From assembly GCA_028554795.2 (NCBI GenBank), contig JAPYKE020000037.1, positions 1,744,501 through 1,808,500 of the forward strand: a stretch of 64,000 bases of DNA. Reading direction: 5' to 3'. Below the pieces are notes generated by a model. That model was not told the DNA's origin and searched no databases. It was given only the letters and a program-made list of their open reading frames with translations. Numbering within the stretch: the stretch's first letter is position 1; each line of letters begins with the position of its first letter. Positions 1 to 9,012 of this stretch are shown in pieces. The position numbers were made by a program, and so were the translations under genes. The DNA comes from Sinohyriopsis cumingii (Eukaryota; Mollusca; Bivalvia; Unionida; Unionidae).

Positions 1-2
1 GA

Positions 3-611
3 TTTTACCCCTCAGATATGAATACGCTTGATTTTATCAACGAAATAAGTAAAAACGATCCTGTATCAGTATGGTTATTTAAAAGTAATGAGGAAGGTGG
101 ATTTGATCAGTTTGTTAGATCAAACGGTGAAATATATCGAACAGAATATCTCCACGACGAGATGAAAAATCTCGCGGAGAAGTTTTCCAAGTACAAGCAT
201 GCGGAAAATACTGACAAATTACTAACAAATTGCTTTACCGTTCCATCTGTTGCGGCTCATTTCGCTAGAGAAAGAAATTCATGGAAACCAACACGATTTG
301 ATTTACTCGAGGACGTTCACGCAAGTTGCGTCGAATACGGACACGGTGGATTATGGAATACCAAGTATAATTACAATGATGTTATTTCGGTTGATATGGT
401 TGCATGTTATCCGGGAAGTTTTCAAGGATACGGAGATTGTTCTGTGTAGTTTAAAAGATTTGGTCACCCTACAAACGAGATGACGCGAGTGGCAATTAAT
501 GGACCATTACCTGATTTTGATCTGACTGGATTCGCTTGTGTTGAATCATTCGAGCTCAACGAAAATCTTCACAAGATTTGTTATGTTTTGGTTTGGCAGA
601 CATTTTTGTGA
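3..611 (+). pseudogene. Maverick/Polinton-type family B DNA polymerase, 5' segment (broken, cut by window edge)
   Basis: Reading frame 3 is open from the window edge, so the gene starts upstream and the methionine at 18 need not be the start. The segment has the layout of a protein-primed family B polymerase (PolB): an HGGLW block just before palm motif A, which reads SVDMVACYPGSF at about 387-422. The Asp and Tyr-Pro of motif A would bind the metal-dNTP complex. An in-frame TAG at 447-449 interrupts the frame, but coding-like sequence continues in the same frame to about 590, where the frame moves to that of the next segment. Such polymerases replicate Maverick/Polinton and adintovirus DNA from protein-linked ends. 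The N-terminal exonuclease part lies outside the window. Confident that it is PolB; the exact break positions are approximate. Confidence 0.82.
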
Positions 612-2451
612 AAAACAGTGGGGGCCTATAGATTTATTACGATATATGCTAGATTGTGCGGTACTGACATCGTTGGTTGTCAGTGAGGCAATTATATCAT
701 ATCATGCGCAGACCGACGTTTGGTTGCCCATGTCAGATTCTATCAGTGCTGATGAAGTTATTAGCAAGTTTAAGGAAAAATGTCCTGGCGTTTCCGAAGA
801 TGATATTATCAAAGAAGCTCCTAAAATTCTCGAGATTAAACTCAAAACCTCAAAAGATCTAGGTAGAAAAATTACAGGTAAATTTACTCAAGGTGGTGCA
901 TATGATCATAAAAGACATCACGCACGACTAATTCTAGATGATGCCGAGTACGATTTTATAATCGCTGATATAACAGCGAAAGATATATTTGTATATAGAG
1001 AAAGTGTTTATTTATCCGACGTAACAAAATTGGGTACGGTCGTTAGTTACATAAATGATATCTCCCCACAGTATACTCATCTAAGATCTTCCATGTTGGC
1101 TTATGTTTCTATAAATTTATTATCGATGATTAATAGATTTCCTGAGACCGCAGTCAGAGTCGCAACAGATTCGTTTTATATTTCGAGTAAATATTTAGAG
1201 TCTGTTATGAAATTTACAAGTAATGATGAACGATGGAGTTCATGGAGAATAAAAAAGGAAATATTACACAATTATACAGAATCAGCAGATGTTCCAATGA
1301 GAGATTTTTATCGCAAGGGTAATAAAATATCAGAAATGTCGAAAGCGCCATCGTTGCGTGATCCAATAACTAGATATAAGACAGTATATTTCAATGGACC
1401 TGGTGGATGCGGCAAAACGACTCGAGCAATTAATGTTTTTAGAAATTCAGATATGATCGTGCTGACACCCACACATATACTTGCACGGGAGATGAAACAA
1501 CGGCAAGTACAATCGTGCACGTATAATAGTTTCTTTCGGTGGCGCGGAGATACATGGACTCCTGAACGAATGGGAGAAAAATATATACCTAAAATAATTA
1601 TTTGGGACGAGATATGTACGGTGTCATTGGATACATTAATAACGTTTCTTGATTGGTTGTTGACGAAAAATACCGCTATAATAATGTGTGGCGATCATGG
1701 TCAACCGCCGCCTTTTGTTGGACCATCTCCACATGATTGGTTAAAAAATTTCGTTGATTATTACGAAGAAATAGATGATGATCATAGAGCTCTCGATGCA
1801 AATTTAAATGAATTTAAAAAATTAATCAGATTACAATCAAACAAAATTCAGTGTGAAATAATACGCGGAGTAATCTCAGAGACCTCAATGAGTGATTTTT
1901 TAAATTTATGGAGACCCAACCATTTGATAGTAGCAAGCAGAAAAATAATCAGAGACGATTTACAACAGCAGTTATTCCAGCTGCATAAAGAAAAATATTC
2001 AGAATTGCCTGTTCCGTTATGTTATAGACCATCAGATACACGAAAAGAGAATATTAATGTTGATATTCCAGGACAGACTGAGAATCAAAATCTCGTATTA
2101 AATGATATTGTCGCCGTTGACATCAGTGTGGTCGAAGATGCATTACGCGCTGACAAATCTCCATGGGTGTTGGGATACGCTATGACTATCCACTCGTCTC
2201 AGGGATTAACTATTTCTGACACACGAGTCTGGATTGTAGACGATCACATCGAGTGGTCAAATTTAGTCTATTTAGCGGTATCAAGGGTCAGAAAAATATC
2301 TCAATTACGTAGAATTATAATTCCTGAAATCGTTAATAAATTCAACGTCATCGATGATGATATAATAAGAAAAAAATTAATCGGATACAAACAATCTGAT
2401 AAAAAAAATAACGCGACTTTGATCTTGATGTTGAATTTATTATTGAGTTAA
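538..2451 (+). pseudogene. PolB palm/thumb fused to SF1 (Pif1/RecD-like) helicase
   Basis: The open frame is 637 codons; its nominal first codon (GTG at 538) is only the first possible start after a stop. True homology begins near 590, as continuation of the polymerase upstream. Residues 1-270 carry the end of the palm, with motif C reading VATDSFY (Asp at residue 211). Residues about 280-600 form a superfamily 1 helicase: Walker A GPGGCGKT (287-294), Walker B WDEI (Asp357, Glu358), a GDHGQPPP motif III (385-392), an AMTIHSSQG motif near 549-557 and a VSR motif near 580. No stop or frame change separates polymerase from helicase, so they are one polypeptide. The frame ends artificially at an A8 run (2401-2408); the HNH-like tail follows in another frame. 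As I recall, similar PolB-helicase fusions occur in repeated genes of glomeromycotan fungi. The combined protein would copy and unwind element DNA. Confidence 0.85.
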
Positions 2452-2636
2452 AACAGCAGCTGAATAATCATTGCGCAAGTTGCAATTGTATAATGCTGAG
2501 GAGGTATTCGAATAATGATTCAAGACAATTTACCGTAGACAGAAAAAAAAATAGTCGCGGTCATACACGAGAAAATACCATGCTGACCTGTCTCGAGTGT
2601 AATCGACGTCGGGGTGCTGGCACTAGTGCTAGTTAA
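2412..2636 (+). pseudogene. HNH-like zinc-binding C-terminal tail of the PolB-helicase protein
   Basis: After the A8 run near 2401-2408 the frame shifts to frame 3 and runs to TAA at 2634-2636. It shows a CASC pair, a VDR (position of the first HNH His/Asp), a GHT, and a CLECN pair followed by Arg residues. This spacing (CxxC, then DR, then GHTxxN, then CxxCN) is that of HNH-type zinc-finger nucleases. It lies directly after the helicase with no intergenic gap, so I read it as the original C-terminus of the same protein, detached by a one-base indel in the A run. It could also be a structural zinc knuckle without nuclease activity. Confidence 0.6.
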
Positions 2637-3580
2637 GTGATCGCGGTGGTAGTTGTGTATCCGTGGGGATTATTTGTAGTTGTTCACGTACAAATCCACG
2701 TTGAGGAGCAGCCGAATCTAATCTGTAGATTGCAGGTCTACCTGAGTATCTTGTCACGGTGGATATTTTGTGTGTTGTAACACTCCAAATAGGATCAGTC
2801 GCTCTCGCGCTACCACCTTCAAGTTCACCCGGTTCATATAAATATCTAACTGTAACATCACCCAATATATTTTGTTTTTCAATATCTTTTCGTTGTGTTG
2901 GTATATTTTTTTTGTGACTGCGCTAATGGGTTTCATGTTGGTTGTTGGTGTGATCTCGCTATTTAATGCAGCTATTACGCTTGGTAATCTTGCAACCCAT
3001 TCGCGAGATCTTTATCTTGAATAAATTCCCTCGCGTACTGATATCCAAATAACCGCTCAGCAAGTGTTCGATTAAATCGCTCAACAATTGCCTGATCACG
3101 GTGAATTGCAGTATGACCTCGTCGTATTTTGGTATTATGTTGTTTCATCAACGATGATACTGGACCAAGAAATTCCTTACCAGGATCAACCTGTAACAGT
3201 TGTGGCCATCGCAGACCACCTCGTTGATAAATTCGTTCAAACGCATCGGCTACTTCAGATGCTGTTTTCGTTGATAGCGGCTCTGCCTCCTTATACCTAC
3301 TTGCAACATCAACTACAGTTAACGCGTATTTGTATGTTTTTCCACGCACAGTATCATGTGGTAAAAATAAAGTATCTGCTTGATGAACTTCATTAGGAAC
3401 ACTAACATCGAAATACGCGTACTGAATTCGTTTCGGTGGTGGTAGATAAATTTGCCATATTGCCTGTTTGGATAACCACGCTTTAGCAGTAGAATGTTTA
3501 ACCGCTGCTGCATCAGCAAGTTTACCAATTGCTGCTTTGCATTTCCAGTATCCTCTTGGTGAATAATAAATTGATTCCAT
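2629..3580 (-). pseudogene. Maverick/Polinton retroviral-type integrase (frameshifted)
   Basis: Starts at ATG 3580-3578 and is open to 2975 (201 residues). It contains an N-terminal helical part and an RNase H-fold core with acidic triad Asp69 (HQADTLF), Asp132 (QVDPGKEF) and Glu167 (IVERFNRT), spaced as in DDE integrases of the retroviral/Maverick type. Near 2985 the frame changes; the end of the core continues to about 2936 and on to 2870. A second frame change near 2865 leads to the C-terminal SH3/chromo-like tail (GDVTVRYLYEPGEL) ending at 2629. The enzyme would join element ends to host DNA. Its ATG overlaps the stop of the PLA2-like gene by one base (TAATG), suggesting one transcript. 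Its C-terminus overlaps the 3' end of the PolB gene tail to tail. Disabled by two frameshifts. Confidence 0.85.
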
Positions 3581-4083
3581 TATATATTACGAGACCCAAA
3601 CGCTAATTTACCTTTCATCGCGGATCTTACTAACCAATTAGATAATGATTCTCTAATATTTTTATTTTTTATAGAATTTAATGCATGAATTAATTTCACA
3701 TCTGCAATATGCCTATCTTGTAGATTTTTACTTTTATAAGCTACATCATGAATATGACAAGCTCGATCAATAGCGTTTATTGGTTCCTCGTCTGGTTTTG
3801 GTTGATATTGATTATCAAGTCTGATATCGAGTCGAGTACCAGGACCGCAATAATTATATCCTGGTAGATGTTTTTCTCCTGAGTATTTAGCCCATGGAGT
3901 ACCTGGAAACTTTGACATCAAATTAGCAATGTCACCACCGCGTTTATTAGATAAAAACGAAACTTTCTTTTTACCGCACACAGAACATTTTCCACCATAC
4001 GCTATTTTTTTATTTTTTGTTATAACTGTAGCTAAATCAGTAGTTGGAGTTTTAACTTTACAGCGTAAACAATATAAATTCAT
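3580..4083 (-). CDS. Zinc-ribbon plus phospholipase A2-like virion protein
   Basis: An intact 167-codon ORF. Residues 1-40 form a CxxC...CxxC zinc ribbon (Cys5, Cys8, Cys33, Cys36) of the DUF5679-like kind. Residues about 75-130 form a secreted-type/parvovirus-type phospholipase A2: calcium loop YCGPG (78-82) and catalytic dyad CHIHDVAY with His112-Asp113; Asp128 is the likely partner Asp. Viral PLA2 domains of this sort occur in parvovirus VP1 and in some Maverick/adintovirus elements, where they are thought to breach endosomal membrane during entry. The ATG faces the ATPase ATG with 12 bp between them, so the two genes are divergently transcribed from a tiny shared region. The stop overlaps the integrase start. 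It is one of the few undamaged frames in this element. Confidence 0.82.
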   Translation of the reverse strand: MNLYCLRCKVKTPTTDLATVITKNKKIAYGGKCSVCGKKKVSFLSNKRGGDIANLMSKFPGTPWAKYSGEKHLPGYNYCGPGTRLDIRLDNQYQPKPDEEPINAIDRACHIHDVAYKSKNLQDRHIADVKLIHALNSIKNKNIRESLSNWLVRSAMKGKLAFGSRNI

Positions 4084-4095
4084 GTTATAATATAT
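4084..4095. promoter_or_regulatory. 12-bp divergent intergenic region with TATA-like core
   Basis: The start codons of the PLA2-like gene (- strand) and the packaging ATPase (+ strand) are separated by only 12 bases, all A/T, reading TTATAATATATA-like. This is too short for two conventional eukaryotic promoters, so control elements must overlap the coding sequences or the messages have long leaders starting inside the opposite gene. The function is inferred from position only. Confidence 0.35.
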
Positions 4096-4761
4096 ATGGA
4101 TATAATTGATTTCTCAACAACTCGGCATCGAGAACCTGTTAAGCATCATCCTGCGCTACCGAATTCCATCAGAATGATTATCATAGGACCATCTGGATCG
4201 GGTAAGACGCAGTTATTACTTAATCTGATAATGAGATGGTTGAAATGGGATAAGTTGTATTTGGTAGCACCATCCGCTGATGATCAACCATGTTATGAAG
4301 TATTAAAAGATTTTAACGAAAATGCAAGATTACTGGACGAAGATAATGATGTTATAGAGTTTATAACAGATATTGATGAAGCACCGTCCGTTGATGTTTT
4401 AGACGGATTTATTAATAATTTAGTTGTGTATGATGATGTGATGCTAGATAAACAATCAAATCCAGCCAGAATATTTTCTCGCGGCAGACATAAAAATACA
4501 GATGTGATCTATGTTACTCAGCGGTATACACAAATACCAAAAGTGATCAGGGACAATTGTAATATTTTGGTTGTGTTTAATGGCGTAGACACACATACAC
4601 TTAGAAATATTCATCAAATCTGGTGCAGCGGTGACATGGATATAATTAAATTCAGAAATTTCTTCTCATGAGCGCAAGCTACTTCGCATGGATTTATAAC
4701 AATAAATTTGCACGATCCTAGAACAAGATATCGTGTAGGTCTTGATAAAATATTTGGATAG
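4096..4761 (+). pseudogene. FtsK/HerA (A32-like) genome-packaging ATPase with in-frame stop
   Basis: The frame starts at ATG 4096. Walker A is GPSGSGKT (residues 31-38), Walker B is VVYDD (110-114), and the sensor-like block VIYVTQRYTQIPK starts near residue 137. This is the FtsK/HerA packaging ATPase shared by Maverick/Polinton elements, virophages and adeno-like double-jelly-roll viruses; it pumps DNA into capsids. A TGA at 4669-4671 ends the listed ORF, but the same frame continues in recognisable C-terminal sequence (ITINLHDPRTRYR) to TAG at 4759-4761, so the gene most likely spans 4096-4761 with one nonsense mutation. Length about 221 codons, normal for the family. Confidence 0.85.
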
Positions 4762-4810
4762 TAGGGATGATGATAAAATTAAATTAAATTAAAAAGATAT
4801 CATTAATATA

Positions 4811-5143
4811 ATGAACAACTGTGCGTGGCTGCGTCAAGGAACCACTAACAAATGTGGTAAAAAATGTCGTGGAGAATATTGCAAAAAACATAATTATCTT
4901 ATAAAGAAAAACACTCATGCTGGTCCACGAAGTTGTGTTGGATGCAACAACGGCGTTAGAGGATTATATCAGATTTGCAAAAATTGCGGTGGAGATCGAT
5001 ACAGAAGTTTAATGAACTATTACAGAAAAAGAAAGAACATAAATCCAAAAATAGAAAAACCACCATCAGAACTTGAATATTACTTGAAACATAGAACAAA
5101 TTCCCAGGATTCAGATGAAGATTCCCAGGATTATTCAGAATAA
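4811..5143 (+). CDS. Small Cys-rich zinc-knuckle protein (intact paralogue)
   Basis: An intact 110-codon ORF, 49 bp after the end of the ATPase. Its first 65 residues hold about ten Cys in CxxxC / CxxC groups plus a CKKH, followed by a second CxGCNxGxxGLxxxCxxCGG knuckle, and then a Lys-rich stretch and an acidic tail with a repeated SQDSDED / SQDY pattern. No known enzyme motif. The Cys/His spacing suggests two zinc knuckles for DNA, RNA or protein binding. Small proteins of this kind sit beside the ATPase in other bivalve-type Maverick elements as far as I recall. It is related to the damaged ORF immediately downstream. Confidence 0.65.
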   Translation: MNNCAWLRQGTTNKCGKKCRGEYCKKHNYLIKKNTHAGPRSCVGCNNGVRGLYQICKNCGGDRYRSLMNYYRKRKNINPKIEKPPSELEYYLKHRTNSQDSDEDSQDYSE

Positions 5144-5178
5144 CATAGCAGCAGAGAGGGTCCTGTCTACAGTTCTGT

Positions 5179-5464
5179 TTGGGACAAACAATAATCGTAG
5201 ACGTGGTATTGACCTCTATGAATGGTCACTATTCTTTTTTGTCTAAACACAAGGGTGACCATTCCCCTAAATGGTCTGTTCACCCTCTCTGCTGCTCAAC
5301 CTGTCTTGGAAAGCGCAAACCCTGTGGCAGAGGCTGCTATTTTAAGCACTGTCATGCACACACAAATATTGTGCGAGGGTCAGGGGACCCGTCCCTGCCT
5401 GAAGTGCGGCATTGGGGTAAAATCACTTAACCAGCTTTGTCAGCCCAGTGGTTCTGTTCTGTAG
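5179..5464 (+). pseudogene. Second Cys-rich zinc-knuckle ORF, frameshifted paralogue
   Basis: Frame 1 from 5179 gives a Cys-rich stretch (CCSTCLGKRKPCGRGC...KHCHAH) matching the first knuckle of the preceding gene (CGKKCRGEYCKKH). Around 5375-5390 the reading passes to frame 2, where PCLKCGIGVKSLNQLC matches the second knuckle of that gene, up to TAG at 5462-5464. The order of Cys and the spacing show a tandem duplication followed by a one-base shift. This copy lacks the acidic tail. Function unknown. The preceding bases (5144-5178) show nothing. Confidence 0.6.
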
Positions 5465-5827
5465 TACTATCGGGGCGTAGGGAGAGATCAAAAGCGGTCA
5501 TGTGCGCCCAGACACCAACCGACACCGAGCCCGCAAAATAAATGGATGAGATACTCGCTAGAATTTAGGCAGTCCCAGTCAAACTCACCCAAGAGAAATT
5601 ATTTTCAATTGAACAAAATTGTCGCTCACCCCAAGTATAAGCATGCCTAAAATTTTACAACTATAAGAACGCGCCGAGCAGCATAGTTTCAACATGCCAA
5701 ACAGCACGAGGAAAGCTGACGCCTTGGAACTTCCGAGGCCCATCCTGGAGTAGATTCCACTGCCGCCACGAGCGCAAACGTTTAAACAATTCAGACATTT
5801 GTGTGCCAGCACCGTATTCCAATTTAA
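5465..5827. other. Putative right end or flank of the first Maverick element, no recognised gene
   Basis: After the second Cys-rich ORF I find no further recognisable gene. Short frames on both strands across 5585-6083 look partly coding in composition (for example - strand 5661-5870) but carry no motif that I know. The terminal inverted repeat of the element would be expected here; without the left end in the window it cannot be recognised. Confidence 0.3.
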
Positions 5828-5866
5828 GGGGGGGGGGGGGAGGAGGGGGGAGGGGGAGGGGGAGGG
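5828..5866 (+). repeat. Homopurine G-rich tract
   Basis: An uninterrupted purine run, first 13 G, then AGG/GGGGGA blocks, ending in GGGGAGGGGGAGGGGCAA. Such tracts can form G-quadruplex or triplex structures and are prone to length change. It encodes the Gly/Glu-rich start of an adjacent + frame (5799-6083) and the Pro-rich part of the opposite frame, which argues that those frames are not genuine. Confidence 0.85.
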
Positions 5867-6392
5867 GCAAGCCGACATCATTTCATTGATAGACTCGCAT
5901 GTACAAAATCGTCTTCGTGTTGAGGAAGAGAAATATAAACGGTGCACTCCGAGGAGGTTTAGTACGTTCGTGCAAGGGCACAGCAATCGCAAGTACCTGA
6001 GTTTGACCGGTACGAGCGGCGAATTTATAAATTACATGGCCACTATCCCATCCACCTACACACCGGGTAAGGTCGCTCGATAGCTGCTGTCCAATCTAAT
6101 CCAATAATAACACAGAACACAAGAGAACAAACAAGGTGAATAGATGAGGTGACTGCATATGTAACACTGCAAGTACACAGGTGACAACCACTTATAGGAA
6201 AGTCATATATACATATCCACGGGATTAGAAGAGGAGAGCTTGCTTAAATGTGTCTTAAGCGTTTCCATCATTCTTTGGAATCCGTTTTGAATATACAAAC
6301 CGATAATGAAATGGTAGACCATCAAAATCAAATTTAGATAGATGCATACGTAATATCTGTGAGAAGAAAGTTTGAGATTGCGAATAGATATA

Positions 6393-6424
6393 TTTGCTAT
6401 CCCACGTTGGCGTGGGATAGCAAA
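6393..6424. repeat. Perfect 14-bp inverted repeat (hairpin, 4-base loop)
   Basis: Arms TTTGCTATCCCACG and CGTGGGATAGCAAA are perfectly complementary around the loop TTGG. A wider pair of arms, GTGAGAAGAA at about 6358 and TTCTTCTCAC at about 6478, encloses it, giving a nested foldback of about 130 bp. Could be the core of a small foldback/MITE element. Confidence 0.75.
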
Positions 6425-6649
6425 GTTCCAACGGAGCTCAAAATTGTCCTATCTAATAATGAAGCATAATGAAGGATTCTTCTTCTCACACTTATGAATG
6501 AAATGAGGGTTGAAGTAAATATGACGTGTGTGAATGCTAGTGTAATTTTCAAATAGCATACACACTCTGAAAAGTTAACTGTCTTTAAACGGCGTGAAAA
6601 GTTAGGCTTACACTGAACTGAATTTTGTCGGAAGAATAATAAAACGTAG

Positions 6650-6773
6650 AACTTTTATTCATAGTGAATGAAATGAATATATTTATAGTGAACGATTTGC
6701 TTTAATTCATATTGAATGAAATGAATATATTCATAGTGAATGATTTGCTTTAATTCATATTGAATGAAATGCT
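6650..6773 (+). repeat. 48-bp tandem repeat, about 2.5 copies
   Basis: The string GAATGAAATGAATATAT begins at 6666 and 6714, and its start recurs at 6762, spacing exactly 48 bp. Each unit contains TTCATA(T/G)TGAATGAAAT and GATTTGCTTTAATTCATA. Units differ by few bases. Confidence 0.8.
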
Positions 6774-7130
6774 TTTTCGCATAGACCCTCAGCTGATATT
6801 TACAATATTAGTCCTAAAAATCTCATCACGTTGCCATAGGACAAAGATGTATTTTTCAAGAGTTATACTTGATGGGAAACATGATTTATTCACGATCCCT
6901 GATTACGCAATGTTTTCAGTTCTATGCATATAATAAATCTAATCTCTACGGGTAGAATCTTCAGTTCAAATGACGTGTATTAGACATGTTCTTAATATCG
7001 AATCGAAGAGGATTTGCTATTTGAAGATAGTATATAATTCTCTATTTTGCTCTGTGTTTTTGGTCTTAAATATGCAGCTCTCGTCATTTGTGATCATAAA
7101 CGTTATTATTTAAACCTGATTAGGAATGTA

Positions 7131-7240
7131 ACATGTTAATATGTAAATAAACGGAATTCGATTGATTTGTAGGACAATATAATTAATGTGTTTATCTGAC
7201 GTCACTCGTTGCAAGGTGAGGCTACTCAATTGCTTATTAA
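7131..7240 (+). repeat. Dispersed repeat, copy 1 (matches 50600-50690)
   Basis: The stretch GATTGATTTGT...TCTGACGTCACTCGTTGCAAGGTGAGGCTACTCAA matches 50615-50690 (TCTGATGTCACGCGTTGCAAAGTAAGACTACTCAA) at roughly 80 percent by eye. The second copy lies next to the last exon of paralogous locus 2. Unknown family. Confidence 0.55.
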
Positions 7241-7544
7241 CTACATTGACAGCCAAAATGGCGGCGCACTATAATCTCTTATTTAGTAGATAATCTCTTT
7301 CAATATCGAAATTTCAGAGCGACAATAAATTAAATCGCCAATTCAAAATGTAACAGCATCGTTAAACCTAAATATTCTCCTTTAGGCCTAATAATAAAAA
7401 TCTCATCAATTGTTTTCCCTTCAATTATTTAAAATGGATAAAAGGTTCAGGATCAGCCTAATAAAAAGTCGTTCAAGGTGACCGGTATTCAATAATTAAT
7501 GGAAATTTAACATTTGTGGAAACTGGAAATGTGCGGGGACTGAA

Positions 7545-7820
7545 CGATGCGGACAATCCGGTACACATGAGACATTAAGTCTTGGCTTGGGACACTATGG
7601 AACGTTTGAATGGTTACTTACGTACAATCTTGGTGACTAATCCACATACTTACAAACTATCATACAATCATGCTTACCATCCCACATCTCCTTACTGATT
7701 AACATCCATTTCTTACTGGCCAGTACACACTCTTACAATTAAATATCCATTTGTAGGATCCAATATTTACTTTTACAAGAAGAAAAGATACCGAAAGTTA
7801 GGGATAAGTACTAATCGTGA
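7545..7820 (+). repeat. Dispersed repeat D, copy 1
   Basis: Shares with 24285-24530 a run of matching blocks in the same order: GACATTA, CACTATGGAA, TTTGAATGGTTACT, TTAACTAATTCACAT-like, CATCCATTTCTTACTG(G/A)CCAGTA, ACAATTAAAT and GGGA(T/A)AAGTA. No coding frame; likely an old non-autonomous element. The ACAATTAAATCAG block also appears inside SINE copy A5. Confidence 0.5.
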
Positions 7821-8906
7821 AACACAATGCAATCCACTATCTCACAACCGTACCAACACATTTCAATTACGTGTGGATATGTAAATGTGCCAGCCCTCAA
7901 ACAAACACATACGCACACGAAACAACAGGAACTAGAGAAAATATTTTATTCATAGTGTGTGCTTGACATTTGTCTGTGATTGAGATAGAAATTTGGCCAA
8001 CCTGACTATTGCCGTGTTTTTTATACCCGATTTTTGTCTCGATTCTAAGAAGTAAGCAATATGTTTACATAAATTTAAGTTCAAAGTTTGTCTTTGCTTA
8101 CGAGTTGGATGGAAATTTCCATCAGTAATTATCAATTTTCCAAAACATTCTGTTGCGGCATAGGTTAGGTGACAATTGTTATATAAAGAGGTTTTGTAAA
8201 CGAAGACTTCATTTTTGGAAATACATGATCAGAGTTTAAAGTTTTGTCCAGATATAATTTTAGACTGATAATTTAAATCATTCATTGGAATTACAAAAGA
8301 TTTCATTGACTAGATTATTATATCATTTTGGGATTTTTTTCTGAAATCATTCAAAGCCATTATGGATTACCCCATTGTGATACATCAAGACTATTGGTAC
8401 AGCGGGAAATTCAAGATCATTGGTAAATCAGCATATTCAACTCAAAGACCATGCTCCGCACGCCTCACATACATGAGCCACTTGGTCACCATCTCAAATG
8501 TTCATGGACGCAGAGAGGCTAAAATGAGGCTAAATAATTTTACTCACACAATGAATCTATCATTGGGAACAGGGTGCTGCTGTTACGATTACTGGTGTTC
8601 CTATAACAGCCCCCACTGCTTTAATCGGAGATATTGTTATTCTTGCTATTGTTGTTCCAGTTGCATTTGTTTCCGCCATTGCTTTGTCTCTTCATTCTTC
8701 CATCATAGGCACCACCAGCTTTTTCTGTTCTAAAATGGACCATCTCCTGTTAGGATGTAATTTTGCTATCTTTTTATCCAGTCTGGGAGGTATCGTGTGT
8801 TTTTCCAAATGTACAAGGCTTTCACTCAGTTGTCTACTCTGACTCATGTATTCTTCCTTCTTTATTCTTGATACGGGATCAACCTTGAAAGGCATGAGGA
8901 TTTTTC

Positions 8907-9012
8907 TTACCAATGATCGTTTGAGGCCAAGTTAGAAATGACATTCCGAAGTCGCAATGCGGCAGCGAAATGATGAGATGAAACGCCAATGTAACTAACA
9001 TTGTTCAGTTAT
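8907..9012 (+). repeat. Direct repeat E, copy 1 (copy 2 at 9598-9690)
   Basis: GTTTGAGGCCAAGTTAGAAA...GCAATGCGGCAGCGAAAT...GAAACGCC matches GCTTGAGACCAAGTTAAGAA...GCAAATCGGCATCGAAAT...GAAACGCC about 690 bp downstream. A local duplication with about 70-75 percent identity by eye. Confidence 0.5.

Larger units (their letters stand above)
6084..7130. other. Non-coding stretch with hairpin and 48-bp tandem repeat
   Basis: No coding frame of note. It holds a perfect hairpin (6393-6424), an outer pair of inverted arms (GTGAGAAGAA near 6358 and TTCTTCTCAC near 6478) and a short tandem repeat (6650-6773), listed separately. The rest is A+T-rich unique-looking sequence. Confidence 0.6.

Noticed and set aside
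1308-1520. - strand ORF within the helicase
   Set aside because: Shadow of the helicase frame, with no motif.
5799-6083. 94-codon + strand ORF after the first element
   Set aside because: Its start is the G-rich tract (Gly/Glu repeat). The later part looks somewhat protein-like, but no motif or relative is recognised.
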